From assembly GCF_000524195.1 (NCBI RefSeq), contig NW_020170410.1, forward strand, positions 90,874-154,873: a stretch of 64,000 nucleotides of DNA, given 5' to 3'. Below the pieces are notes generated by a model. That model saw nothing but the letters and a program-made list of their open reading frames with translations, did no database searches and was not told the DNA's origin. Source of the stretch: Echinococcus granulosus. Taxonomy: Eukaryota; Platyhelminthes; Cestoda; Cyclophyllidea; Taeniidae. A program made the translations under genes and the position numbers. This document shows, in pieces, positions 53,034-64,000 of this stretch; the first letter of the stretch is position 1; the number at the start of each line of letters is the position of its first letter.

Positions 53034-55076
53034 TTAGTCCTCATCTGGAGCACGCGGGTCACGAGGCTTGGGACCACCAGCTGGTCTTGACATTATAATC
53101 TGTGATGGAAAAAAAGCTCACGTTGCATAAGAAATGAAGGACGAAAAACTGTGCTTGACTCAGCCAACTCACCTGATCTACACGAAGAACAGTGCATGCA
53201 GCGCTAGTAGCAAAACGAATGGCCCAGTACTTTGCTCCATGAAGATCGAGAATATTAGCCTCCTTGGCATCGCGAATGGACGGATCGAGCTTTTCCGTGG
53301 TGACAAATCCAGAGTGAATCTGGCCGGCCTGGTGATTGGCGTAGAGTTGAGCTATTATTTCGGTCGCCTTCTCGCCAGCGTTCTCTACCAACGCCTTGGG
53401 CACAATCTCGTAGGCGCGAGCGTACTCGCGAACGGCGTACTGCTCTAGACCAGGTATAGTGTCGGCGAGAGAGAGAAGAATGCGAGCAAGCTCAATTTCG
53501 CATGCACCGGCACCCGCAACGACCTTCTTACAGCGAGTCAACGCTTTATAAGTGTTTACACCATCGTCAACGGCTCGCTCAATATCGTCCATTATGTTGT
53601 CAGTGCTACCGCGGATTACCAGAGTAACCATGGGTTTCTTGCTTGAGCCTGAAATAAACATCCGTACGTACACTGATTCGTGCGATGTATAAAACAGATG
53701 ACAAAGACATGTCTATACCTTGCTCAAAAATAACAACATTGGTGTCAGCGATTTCGTCAGTACGAACCCGCTCTATGAAGCCCAGCTCCTCCGGGGACGG
53801 GATAGTGAGTGTAGGCAGAACAGTGGCACCGGTGGCTTGACAAAGCCGGCGCACATCGAACTTGCTCACGAGACGCACCAGCATAAGACCACGTTTGTTG
53901 GCATAGTGCAACGCAAGCTCACTAATCTTACCACCAGACACAATGACCTTCACACCGTCATCGGCAATGCTGTTGATGATCTATACGGCAAAAAGATTTC
54001 CGAAAATAGAATGTTTAAGTAAACGAAAGTAACAGAATGAAGTACAAGTCTTACCTTTTCCATTTGACCTTCTTCACCCTTCGAGAACTCCTTCAACTCA
54101 TCAGCAGTGTGAAGCAAAACAGTGCCCTTGGTTTCGGTTTGCAAGGCTTCTAGTGGGCAAGAATATATGGCAATTTTTGACTGAGTAACAGTATTAACAT
54201 CGCCCTCGACATCGCGACGAAAAACCATTCCTTGAACCATCGTAGAACTAGTCACACCAGAACCCTATGAGGGAAGCGGAAAATTAGGCGTTAGAATAAA
54301 TAACTGGAGTAAGCGACTTACCAAAACCTTCAGAACTCTGACATTGTCGACGTTAAAATTGCCATCGTCGGGCATTATAGAAACTGCGGAAAGATTAAAG
54401 TCAAAATACGGTGCCTACTGCATGCGGACGCGATAAGCTGAGAAAGGAATTCACTAAGGTCCAGTTGTTTACTCATCAATGAGGTCTTAATAACAGGAGC
54501 GACTTCCGAGATATCCTTTAAATCACTTATCTCCTTGACGACAATTTCTGACAGAGATAGACACAAATTCACACCCTACCATCCAAATACTGAAGAGCCT
54601 TCTTCCCGGCCATTTCGTAGCCTTCAACTATTTGGGAAACGGATAAGCCCTAAAAGAACAATTAGCCAAATAAAGTGCACTGTTTTGAGGAGGTCTCGAG
54701 CGTTATCCAAAAGTGCACCAGCTAGTTGGAAAACCAAATTTGTTCCATCTCCAGCCTCCTGTTCCTGCTGCTGAGTTGCAAGGATTAACATTTTGGCAGC
54801 AGGGTGCTGAACTTCAAGTTCTCTAAGTATGGTCGCAGCATCATTGGTAACAAATTGTTTCCCGATGTGATTGATGACTATCTTGTTTTGACCGCTCGGG
54901 CCATAGGTAGAGCGCGTCGTTTTTGCTATACTTACACAGGCTTCTATGTTACGATAAACAGCCTCCTCAAGACCTTCAAAGTGCTATAACAGGGTTACGA
55001 AGAAGCCGAGAGGTACCCTTGTGCCCTCCTTTAGCATAGATGCATAATTCTGAACTTTCGGCACGTGAAGAGCCAT
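53034..55076 (-). CDS. CCT8: T-complex protein 1 subunit theta (TRiC/CCT chaperonin)
   Basis: One of eight subunits of the cytosolic chaperonin that folds actin, tubulin and other proteins with ATP. Nine exons on the - strand: 55076-55017, 54983-54681, 54649-54580, 54547-54419, 54383-54322, 54264-54055, 53980-53719, 53648-53173 and 53099-53034, giving 545 residues (human 548). Introns are 31-74 nt. The N-terminus MALHVPKVQNYASMLKEGTR matches theta. TYGPSGQNK and GDGTN (98-102) form the nucleotide site; IRGSTDNIMDDIERAVDDG is the conserved stretch that returns in the equatorial domain. LRVDQIIMSRPAGGPKP is the theta-specific C-terminal end. ACEIELA replaces the more common ATEIELA. The gene is compact in contrast to its neighbours. 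Confidence 0.96.
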
Positions 55077-55832
55077 CGTTGAACGCACAACACGCCAGCT
55101 AGCAGATTATGTGAGCCTGCGCAATATGGGCTATCGCGAACAAGTAAAGCCTAAAGTAACCATGGGAGTCACCAGAATAAATCTCCGCATTAGTTAGGGA
55201 ACTCAATTACTAATGGACTGCCTATAATAAGGTTCTGCTATAAATGGACCTGAATTAGCCTTTCATGTTTGATTTCGATTATGACTAGAGTAGCAGTAGG
55301 TTCAGAAAAATTCATCAGGGTTGCCAAAAAAAACAGTCGTTCTAAGCTATAAAATGACTAAGTCTAACCCTGCGGCCTATTTTATTTTAATGTATGAAGT
55401 GGTATTTATAAGAATTAATTAAGGATATATCTGATGTGTTGATTGGCCAAAATACAAGTTTTAGCCTAAATTGTTCCAATTGCCAAGAAAGGAGTGAAGA
55501 CCCATGATAATTAATATATTTACCAATGGTTCTTCCGATTCGGTGTTAATAGTACTATAGGATTCAAGGCGTCGACCCACTAATTTTACTTTTCGCGTTC
55601 CGAATTGCTGACATAGGCCTAGTAATTGCTGTAACTTATTGGTAATTTCCAGCTCAAATGAGTAGATCGGGTTATGTCAATCGAGCGATTTCCTCGGATC
55701 CCCATACATGCTAGCCGCAAATGATTTACTCGTGGCTAGTGTTTACAGTGTGCACTATGAGGTGAAGATTACTTGCTGGTCTTCTGTGCATCCAAGGTCA
55801 GTTTGGAGTCTACTACAAATTCTAATAGCAAT

Positions 55833-56019
55833 TGTAATGAGTTGGTTGTTTGTTTAAAAGCCGGTTTTGCTAAAGTGTAACTTTGCCTCAGCTGTAGAAC
55901 CTCGCCGGGTGGGCTGACTTCCGAGCCATGCTTGTTGTCCTAGTGCCTTCTGTATGTCGAATGCATACATTCTGCCCCATTGTTTTCTTTCGTTTTCAGA
56001 GAAGCCTCGGGGTGTTGCA
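55833..56019 (+). repeat. LTR-like terminal unit, copy 9
   Basis: A 187-bp diverged copy starting TGTAATGAGTTGGTTGTTT and ending GGGTGTTGCA, with CCCCATTGTTTTCTTTCG and TTTTCAGAGAAGCCTCGGGG in the right half. The five bases on each side (GCAAT and GCAAG) match at four positions, which may be an old duplication. Confidence 0.7.
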
Positions 56020-56880
56020 GCAAGCACTGCTTTTAAAAATAACATGCCATTAAAGCGAACCGAATCAATGCCAATGCCAGCACTATTTCACAGTACCTTC
56101 GTATAGTTTCCAGTTAGTGGTTTTATAATGCTCCCTTTAGTGTGTAGATAGCTGGGTGAATTTCGTCCGTAGCTCACTTCTCTGCAGTTAACTTGAAGCC
56201 ATGTTGGCAGATATTCCGAGACCCTTTGCTAATTTTTGTTCTCTTAATGGGTTTGATTTTATCTCGTATAAGTCCTAAAACTTACTGTCTGCGAGGGCGT
56301 TTTTCTTTCACTTATTGTTGAATACGTTACTTAGTCGTGTTTCCTTTCTTGACTGGATTGGTTAATACCTCGCTCCGATGGTATGCAGTACCTTGTCAGC
56401 TTGTAGCACCATCCACCAGATCCTTCTGAATGACCTGCGCTAACTAGTGGTTTGGCGTGAATTTCCTTTCCCAGAACTCGTGTTTTCTTTGGCCATTTAG
56501 ATTTGTTTAATGTTGACATTTTACATACTCCCCAACCCTTTGTAAACCCTGTATTTTTCATATGTCATAAATACATGGAAGATTTTTGGCTAAAGTGTTT
56601 GCCTTTTGTGATAATCAAATTATGCGCTATAAATTCTGGAGTTTTACACGCTCTGCGGCTTCTTAACCTGGTCTACTAGTATTCAAGTGTTCAAAGATGC
56701 TGTTCTCTTTGTTCTATTTGTTTGCTTTCTATCATCAATATGCGTACTACCAAGATAATTAGGCATTTAAAGCCACTAACTCTGTAAGGGTCCAAATTTA
56801 GTCGTAGTATGTAGTGGCACTCTTATTAGACTGTTTGGATTAAGCTTATCTGCTATTTTTTACACTGACCGGTTGTACGA

Positions 56881-56883
56881 CAG
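56881..56883 (+). promoter_or_regulatory. Splice acceptor at 5' end of dolichol kinase frame, candidate trans-splice site
   Basis: CAG at 56881-56883, preceded by a T-rich stretch, opens directly into the dolichol kinase frame at phase 0 (56884). An in-frame stop TGA lies at 56866-56868, and no in-frame ATG occurs until about 57.5 kb. Flatworm spliced leaders described in Schistosoma and Echinococcus end in AUG, so joining here would give an in-frame start. A normal upstream exon with phase-0 donor is the alternative. Confidence 0.5.
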
Positions 56884-59800
56884 GGCGCCTGCGATTCTAC
56901 GAATGTAGACAGTTCCTCCGAAGAACCAATTGGTGAATTCAATGGGTCTGCGATTGTTAAGAAAAGATATCAGTCCCCACTGGCAGAATCTCTTATTGGA
57001 TGGAGCTTATTCACTGTCCTTGCGCTAAAGGAGTCCCAACTCTCCATCTGTACATTCCTTTGCGGTGCTCTTCTTTCAGAGCACCTCATCATCTACAGAA
57101 ACCACCGCATACCCGGAACTCGTGTCTCCGACTCACCAGCTGGCGCTTGGCTAATCTCTCTTGTCCCCATTATCCTCTCCTTTCACGATAAAACCATCGC
57201 ATTGAATCTAATCAGTGCCTCATTAGGCGCTTTTGTCCTTCTTTCCTTCCTCTACACATCGGGAACTTCAACAGCCATCCATTTGTCCCTTTGGTTTATT
57301 TGTGCTCGCGTTACCTATCTGACTCCCACCTTCAATATTCTCCTTACTTTCCTCTTCGTCCTTCTCCTCTCCATTGAACTTCTCTCCAGCTATGTGGGTT
57401 CGCTAACAATCTGGGAGGCCATTCTTCTAGCCCAAATTTGCTTCGCTTTTCACACCAACACTGTTTTTTTTATCATTCCTCTGCTCTGTGTCTACACGAT
57501 TGGACGCTTCAAAATGGCACCTAGTTCCATGACCTTTGGGACGCTTTCTATCTCAGCGATGTGGCTGTGGTCGCTGCTCTCCGATGTCGTGGACCACTTG
57601 GTGGACGAGGAGTCTTACTTTGATCCAATGTCTGTCCTCCACTTTGAACCACTTCAGTTCATCACAGATTTGATCACCCCCTTGAATATCTTACTTGTTA
57701 CAACAGTATGGGCACCGTTATGTGTTGTTGCTGTTTTGGTTGTGGCCTACTTTAGTCAAGGTGTTAATGGAAGTAACAAAACACCATTTGCTCTACGCAA
57801 ACTCTTTCACCTCCTGGCTGGTGTAGTTTATGCAACAGGGCTGTTGGTCTCTCCCACACTGCTCTCGGTGGCTGCCGTCTGCGTCCTTCTCGCCTTCTTT
57901 TTGATTGAGTGGACTCGGCGAAGTGGGGTGAGCATCATTTTAATTTTATTCAAGGAAACTTTATAGTCATGAAGTGTGTAAACCTCTACTTGTGCATATA
58001 TCTCGGCCATTTCTTATTGTAAGCACTGTTATGGAATCTAGTCAAGGTTTAGAAATGTCCTTTGTTACAGACGACTTTTATTCCTCAGGTTAGCCACGCG
58101 AAGCAGAAGACCTGACGATCTGAAACCAGTTGCATTTGATTACTGGCAAACCTCTAGAATGTTTGAAATAAGCTGCAAAAGCTGATACGTAAACTTTATT
58201 CCCAAATACGTTTCACTGTTTAAATTGGGTAATCATTCGACAAAACTACCTTGTTTTTCATTTCCTATAATTTGGACCAAATTCCTAGTTAAAAACTTGG
58301 CATTTCATTTTCATTGACGTGTTAAACTGACGCAATTACGGCTCCTAGTAACTAACCCTATCGTTCAGAGAGGTTGTTGACAAGGCGCTTGATTTAGGTT
58401 CAGCTAGCGAAGATGTTTGATCGAGTCTACATTTTTCCTTACCTCGATTTCTTTGACGTTATTGCCTAAATATAATGATTGTACATTGTTTCCATTACCC
58501 CCGACACATTGGTACGCAATGTTGCTTAAATATTCCAGTTTGGCTAAATAAAATAGAGTTGTATTGTTTCATTAAAGTAAAAGTAAAACAGTTCGGTCTC
58601 CATGTTACTTATTTTTCTGTTCTAGCCTCCAGTGGCATCCAAATTCTTGAATGATGTACTGGGACCCTTTAGAGACTTACGAGATAGTGGTGAACTCATT
58701 TTCACTCCCATTGCTCTGCTCCTTGGTTTGAGTCTCCCGGTTTGGAATTTCTGCTATTCGTGGCCTCAAGACGACCGTAAGTCTTACGCCCGTTAAAGTA
58801 CTATCCAGGTCCTTGAGGTGTTCTTTCATGTTACCCCAAAAATAAACATGTAGAAGACATTTTTCACGTTGTTAAGTTACTGATGCTAGGAATGAAATAT
58901 TTGGACTTAGAGTAGCAGGGCCGTTGTCTCAAGTAAAGAGCAGCGCAGCAACCGGCCAATGCACGCATTCAAACTTCCTTCAACAATGCTGATTTTGTCA
59001 TCTTTGTGGTATTGGGGAAGTCTGGAAGGTTGGTGCAAGACAATAAAAACGCAACAAAATATGTTTTCATAGCTTGTTGAATGGAAGTGGAATAACTTTC
59101 ATTGTTTGCCAAATCATGATCTTTTATCGCCTTAAAGATAGCAGCCAGTTAGCGATCATCCGTCTCTCTGGTTGTACAAACGGCCGTTCAAATTCGGTAC
59201 TTTTGAAATAACCACAAACCAAATTTGAAAGAGCTCTGAATTTCTATTCGTGACTTCATTATAAATGCATAGGAGGACTGGCGCCTAGTGGCCAATCAAT
59301 TCATATCTACGCTGGCAGTCTTTGAAATGCTCCGATGTTTCAAATTCTTCGTAAAATATTCTTGAATATATGCAGGAAGTAGAGGTGTTGAAGAGTGGGT
59401 CTTATCAAAGTTCATGTGACATTTCTCCCAAGTGCAGAAGAGCATCAGGTAGTGTTGGGTTCGTAACCTTACGAAATGGTGCCAAACATTCTGCTGTCTC
59501 TAAGGTAGGTTAGAACCGTAGGTGACGTAGACTGATGGGACGTTTTATTGTCCCATCATGACGCCAATTATTCCTATTTTGTTTTTTTTCTCCCCATCTG
59601 ATTCTTTTTTGTCTTATTAATTGTGTCACGTATATATGACGTGCGGCCTCAGGTGGAAACTGGGGATTCACATATGTGTGGGGTTGGTGGTAAACGTTTT
59701 AAGAAGCTCAAAAGTGCCATTCATGGGATTCTCAAATAGGGTTTGAGAGGTACCCACCACGATACCGACTTCCTTTCGATGTCTGCCATTTGTGTAGGAG

Positions 59801-60911
59801 GTCTTCCAACGGACGGTAAAGTTTGATTTCCCTCTTTTCCACTCAGCAATACCACCTCAGGCTTGGAGCGGTGTGATAACAATCGCGTTGGGTGACAGCG
59901 TGGCGGCTCTGGTGGGTCGTCAGTGGGGTCACCTGTGGTTCTGTTGGCCAGGCACCCATCGCACTCTCATCGGCTCTGGCGCCTCATTCGTATCTCAGGT
60001 AGGAACATTCGTTTCCCCACTTGACACATCTTTAACAGGACTTTCTGTCTCACTTTAATTTTTCATCTGTTAGCTAGTTGAGTCTGCAATGTCCCTCTTT
60101 CACTTAGTTGAACTTTACTGACCAAACAGTATTGTCGCTGACTTTTTTACATTATAATTGTGCTTCCAACCTCATAGCGATCTTTATAGACGCTATTTGG
60201 TATTTTTATCTAATTTAACTGGCTGCTCCCTGACCATAGGCAACAAATGCTAAGGGTTGTTCAGAACGGTTCACCATTTTTTGCTTCTTAGCTTTGTACG
60301 ACATATCGACATAAATGCTTGTTTTCCTTACGTCAGTGTTTGCTGCTTCTTTCGCCTTTCACAAATCTCTCATCATTCTTCTGACCAAACTCTCAACAGA
60401 TGTTGTTGTTGGGTTGGTAAGGCTGGACATCACTCATGAAGCCTAAATTGGGCATTCTCTGACTCCTCTCCGTTGACTTTGTGGGACCTGTTGATTAAAG
60501 AATCTCGAGAATGGCTTGTCAATGTGCAACAGCATGCAGCGTCATCGCTACTTATCCTCCACCAATCAGCTGGACTAGCATAATGCTGTAAATAGTTCAT
60601 TAAATCAGTGCCTTTGCTTGCTTCATGACTCGTTACAACTTTCACTGGTAACCCACGCCAACAACTGAACCTGGATGCCAATACACTGTCCGGATTTAAA
60701 TAGTTTAGGCAAATTCTCCAAACGATTTGGCCATAATTTTTCGGGTGCCTTGTAGATGCTATTATGGGTTGGCCTCGCTGCCTTCTACGGTTGGCCTTGG
60801 CGGTCTGGCGTGCTGCCATTGGCGTTTGGAGTGCTGGCAGAGGCCTACACCGAGCAGATTGATAATCTGGCCATTCCCCTTCTCGTGATGTCTCTTTGGC
60901 CCTCCTCGTGA
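56884..60911 (+). CDS. DOLK: Dolichol kinase
   Basis: An ER membrane enzyme that uses CTP to phosphorylate dolichol, giving the lipid carrier for N-glycosylation, GPI anchors and mannosylation. Four exons: 56884-57927, 58626-58776, 59847-59998 and 60756-60911, giving 500 codons before the stop plus any start methionine (human 538). The protein is very hydrophobic with many membrane spans. Family marks are ALRKLFHLLAGVVYATG (human ARKYFHL..), ELIFTPIALLLGLSLPVW, the CTP-binding part GDSVAALVGRQWG followed by WPGTHRTLIGSGASF (human GDTVASIFGS..WPGTKKTFEGT), and the end LAEAYTEQIDNLAIPLLVM (human LLEAYTTQIDNLLLPLYLL). The N-terminal region KKRYQSPLAESLIGW aligns near the human start, so little is missing. 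No ATG precedes the core; see the acceptor at 56881. Confidence 0.92.
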
Positions 60912-61282
60912 TTTTACAACTTCTGTGTGTCTGCAAGCCTTCTTCTACATCTATGATGGTGGTCTTTTTTCCATAAAAATCTATAGCTTCTCTTGGATTT
61001 TTGTCTTGAAGGCTGATGGGTATAATTCTTGTAGTAAAAAGTATCAAGGAAGCGTGAAGTTTTTGCTCTTCAGGGTTAATCCAATAGATTTCAACGATGC
61101 CTCTTTCTGCGCTGTTCTGAGAACGATTCAATGCACTTGACATTTTGCCTAAACAGACGGAATTTGTAATGTAAAGCATCATGAAAATTGGGAAAATGTG
61201 GCCGTCTTTGCAGCACCGCCAGTCGATTTTAGAATTAAGACATAATAGTGGGGTGACATAAGTGCTGCTGACATACAAAAGA

Positions 61283-62055
61283 GCTGGGGGCCTACTAGCA
61301 TGACTCGGAGGTTACGCTGCTCAGCGAAAGTACATAAGCGGAGCCTTAAGTGTCCGCTAAACCAAAATGAGGAGTTAAGCTAATAAGAGTTAAAGTGTGA
61401 TGCAGTCCCGCGTTTCAAATGTCGCCTCCGGCGCTCCCCTTGGCCAACCTCCTGAGCCGGTCAGCACAAGGTATTCGGTGCTGTGAGGTAAACACCCACA
61501 AACCAACTGCGCCAGTTGATGAATTTGCGTGGAACTGAGGGGATATCTAACTACATCACTGATCCCTCTTAGCAATTCCACTAAGTCTTGAGTGTTACCC
61601 CGTTTCGTAACTCTTTTGAGGGAAGGTGTGATGTTTTGGTCATCCCGTGTGCCTACCACTGGTCTGAAAGCAGAATCATTTAATAAAGGGCGGAGTTTAG
61701 AATTGTTTTGTAGGGGTAGGGTGTCGTGTCTATTCCTCTTTGTTACTTAGGTCTCGCCTCAGTGCTGCCCAGTCATATGCCTATCTGGGTTCTGTCCAGC
61801 TAGCAGAGAGGTGAAGGGGGTACCACGTGTTCCCTTGGTTGGCATCGTCATACAGGTTCCGTGGACCACTCTGTAATGAACTTATCCGGATGGTTAACAG
61901 CTAGTGTCGCTTCTGTTGTTAACAGCATTCCTGGAGAATGCGGGACTGCCGTAGTTGCCAAAGATAAATGTCATTTTCAACCCTTCCGTAAGGGGTCGTC
62001 GCAAATACTCCCATCGGCACCCTATGGCCTGTCATTCCAAGGTTTAGCATTCAGT
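61283..62055 (-). mobile_element. Dispersed LTR-like element, copy B left arm (X-Y-partial LTR)
   Basis: On the - strand the order is block X (about 62055-61695), block Y (about 61690-61405) and a terminal unit beginning at 61404 (TGCATCACAC) and fading near 61283. This repeats the order of copy A. In block Y the reverse strand is open for 89 codons, and KRGNTQDLVELL there resembles KRVKTPDPVELL in copy A, the clearest sign of shared descent. The terminal unit lacks the last 60 or so bases of the consensus. Confidence 0.65.
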
Positions 62056-62059
62056 AATA

Positions 62060-62410
62060 GAAACTAGGATGCTTGTCCTTTAGAATCGAGCTTGCATTTC
62101 GCTGCCATTAAGATGGCTCCCCGCGTCTTCCCTGAAGTCGTGAGAAGTCATATTACTAGGGCGGAGTGCGCACTGCCGAAAAAGTGTTCTCCAGGAGGGC
62201 CATTAACGATTAAAGCGGTACTAGCTGTGAAACATCTGGAAAAGTTCATTATAGAGCTGTCTACGGGACCTGTATGAAGATGTCAATCAAGTAAACACAG
62301 GATGCCCCCTCCACCTCTCTACAAGCTGGATAGAACCCAAACAGGTGTGGCTGCGCAGCACTGAATAGAGAAGAAATTGGTAAAGAGAAGCAGACTTGAA
62401 ACCGCACCCC
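62060..62410 (+). mobile_element. Dispersed LTR-like element, copy B right arm (X only)
   Basis: Block X in the + orientation, forming an inverted repeat of about 350 bp arms with the left arm. Matched pairs are GGGTTCTGTCCAGCTAGCAG at 61.79 kb against the complement of CTACAAGCTGGATAGAACCC at 62.32 kb, and CATACAGGTTCCGTGGAC against GTCTACGGGACCTGTATGAA. No block Y or terminal unit is recognisable to its right. Confidence 0.65.
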
Positions 62411-63590
62411 CACAAAGCTGTCTCAAATACAGCTTTCCTAAATGACTACTTTTAAGTTATGTTCATACGACTAGCGGTAGACATACTTGATGTCCTGTAT
62501 CCAAGGTACAGCGAATGAATTTTCCAGTTTTAACTACAAAAACTGCCTTAAACCATTAAAACGGTTAGAAGAAACATTGGGCAATCCACGGCCTTGAATC
62601 CCGCAGACAGATCGATAATCTCCACGTGTTGAGGAGATCGGAATGTCGTACGCTGTTGAGAAGCTTCGAAGCCAAGTAAAAGACGATGAGAACTGTGTTG
62701 ATCAAAAACGCATCAAATGGTGTGTCTGACGAATAACAGCCACTTCTACGCTAACCTTCTTTAGGATATGCCTTCCTGGACCGCATCATCCTGGGTATTT
62801 TCAAAACTCCACCCTGGTTAGCTGGAGTCTTACTTCTTTCTTAGTTGACTTAATGTGAAGGAGAGCTCTTCTTGATGCCTTGTATAGCTGAGTTACGAGA
62901 ACCTGCTTACGTCCTCATTGCTAGGCGGAGGCACTTGTGGTCTGCATAGCAATACATCCGAAATTATACAGTAGATTGTCAAACAAGAGCCTGTGAAAGT
63001 AGTTGTTCGCTTTTTGACAATGACCTAAGAATAACTTATTATTTAAGCTTGATCAAATAGCTAAAAGTGCAATAATTTTCATGCACCTAGAGCAAGGATG
63101 CAAAGCGCATATTCTCCAACAAGCCTGGAGAACACTGGAAGTTACGTCTGCCAGATAAGAGTCCTCTGGATCCCTATCGATTGTGGATGGATGACAGGAG
63201 GGGATTTCGGCAGGACAACTGGTACAATGCTCCTAACGACTGTGTAGAGAACATTAAAAAGGTAACGCCTTTTTAAATAATCTGCTGATTCAACAACTCT
63301 AACTGTTGCATGACTGTTGGAACACAAACGGAAGCGGTGCGGCTAATCAAAGTAATCGACTAGTCGACCATTAAAAGTGCTCCCAAATACAGATCCATTG
63401 TTGTAAAATAAGCGGAGGGCGAAAATAATAAATCTAAGCATGAATCTAGGTAGCAAAGTCAGCTGAAATGAAATGTTATTTCACTACCAGCTGTTAAACA
63501 TTGTACGTATCATTTTTGAACAACTCAGCGGTGTTTTAAGCACGGAAAACGGTATTATTATTTACCATTGACTTACTTTACCCAAAATAG

Positions 63591-63890
63591 AATTTTCACA
63601 CGCCTTACTACCGAGAAAACCATCACAATTTGATTCCACGATCAGAGGAGTTGACCGACTTTTGGGAGAGGCATCCAGCACGTCTGCTCCACGACTATGC
63701 CTATCGAGTGCCGGATTACTATCTGAAACGCAGGGAGGAGATTAAGGCTACATGCACCCTCGACTGCCTGCCCCCATTCAAACCGCCTTCAACCAAAAAG
63801 GTCGGTGAGGGATGCCTTATGCGATTCCAATTCATGGCGAATAATTATCGCACCTTCGACGATGGTTATGCCGTTGATTTTGATCATTAG
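63591..63890 (+). CDS. Unrecognised gene, exon at window edge (partial)
   Basis: An open stretch of 100 codons running from a splice acceptor (TAG at 63588-63590) to a stop at 63888-63890. It reads NFHTPYYRENHHN, then LIPRSEELTDFWERHPARLL and HDYAYRVPDYYLKRREEI, rich in Arg, Tyr and acidic residues and coding-like in composition. I know no family for it. A GT at about 63799, after PPSTKK, could be a donor, so the frame may leave this exon there and the tail be intronic. No start codon is visible in this exon and upstream exons are not placed. Confidence 0.45.
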   Translation, partial: NFHTPYYRENHHNLIPRSEELTDFWERHPARLLHDYAYRVPDYYLKRREEIKATCTLDCLPPFKPPSTKKVGEGCLMRFQFMANNYRTFDDGYAVDFDH

Positions 63891-64000
63891 GTGCTTACAA
63901 ATATTGCCTTCGTGATAAACGGGTATGAAATCAGAAGTGTTCTCTGACTTAAAAATGCTGAATTCATAAAAGCGCAAGCCGCCGTCTGCTAAACATTTGC

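Larger units (their letters stand above)
55077..56883. other. Intergenic between CCT8 and dolichol kinase
   Basis: Divergent promoter region about 1.8 kb long. It contains one LTR-like unit (55833-56019). I could not find a convincing first exon for dolichol kinase here; a few ATG-to-GT stretches exist but none has support. Confidence 0.5.
60912..63590. other. Intergenic with inverted pair of dispersed elements
   Basis: The dominating structure is the head-to-head pair at 61283-62410. To its right (62411-63590) I see no gene; upstream exons of the edge gene may lie here but could not be placed. Confidence 0.5.

Noticed and set aside
54941..54983. Possible intron in CCT8 at GTAAGTATAG
   Set aside because: The stretch reads through as ACVSIAKTTRS, which aligns with the theta-subunit family without a gap, so it is coding.
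59455..59475. GGTTCGTAACC, resembling a tRNA B box
   Set aside because: No matching A box, acceptor stem or cloverleaf could be drawn around it.
61390..61659. 89-codon open frame on the - strand as a possible gene
   Set aside because: It lies inside block Y of the dispersed element and has a degenerate counterpart at 436-714; its frame similarity comes from repeat ancestry.

Overview
The window is nuclear DNA of a flatworm, most likely a tapeworm (cestode). The protein-coding genes are animal housekeeping genes split by many introns. Several of those introns are only 31-37 nt long with GT...AG ends, a size class I know from cestodes. A tegument-type dynein light chain and a taeniid-like base composition fit this, but no marker gene fixes the species. 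The ten gene models below were built by hand from splice sites and family similarity; for the nine complete ones the joined exons have a length divisible by three.

Layout. 1-0.9 kb: remains of a dispersed LTR-like element. 2.8-5.0 kb (-): proteasome subunit alpha type 7. 7.9-14.2 kb (+): a RABL6-like GTPase in 11 exons, one intron of the GC-AG type. 15.6-17.2 kb (+): a secreted NPC2-like lipid-binding (ML domain) protein. 18.5-22.4 kb (+): eIF4G in 11 exons. 22.4-34.9 kb: mostly gene-poor DNA rich in repeats, containing one LC8-type dynein light chain gene (29.8-30.7 kb, -). 35.0-37.0 kb (+): an unrecognised five-exon gene. 37-40.4 kb: repeats. 40.4-43.7 kb (+): TTC4 co-chaperone. 43.7-49.5 kb: no intact gene seen, but a broken histone H2A copy. 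49.5-52.4 kb (-): DNAJC11. 53.0-55.1 kb (-): CCT8, the theta subunit of the TRiC/CCT chaperonin. 56.9-60.9 kb (+): dolichol kinase. 61.3-62.4 kb: a head-to-head inverted pair of the same dispersed element. 63.6 kb: one exon of an unrecognised gene at the window edge.

The genes are not an operon-like functional unit, though several deal with protein making and folding (eIF4G, TTC4, DNAJC11, CCT8, PSMA7). The most interesting items are: (1) a dispersed family with a terminal unit of about 195 bp (TGTA...TACA, one copy with a 4-bp target duplication) and a short internal region, found in at least eleven places, which looks like a miniature LTR retrotransposon with solo LTRs; (2) a dolichol kinase gene with no ATG before its conserved core, whose frame starts exactly at a splice acceptor, as expected if the trans-spliced leader supplies the start AUG; and (3) an undescribed five-exon gene with an amphipathic helix like those that bind protein kinase A regulatory subunits.
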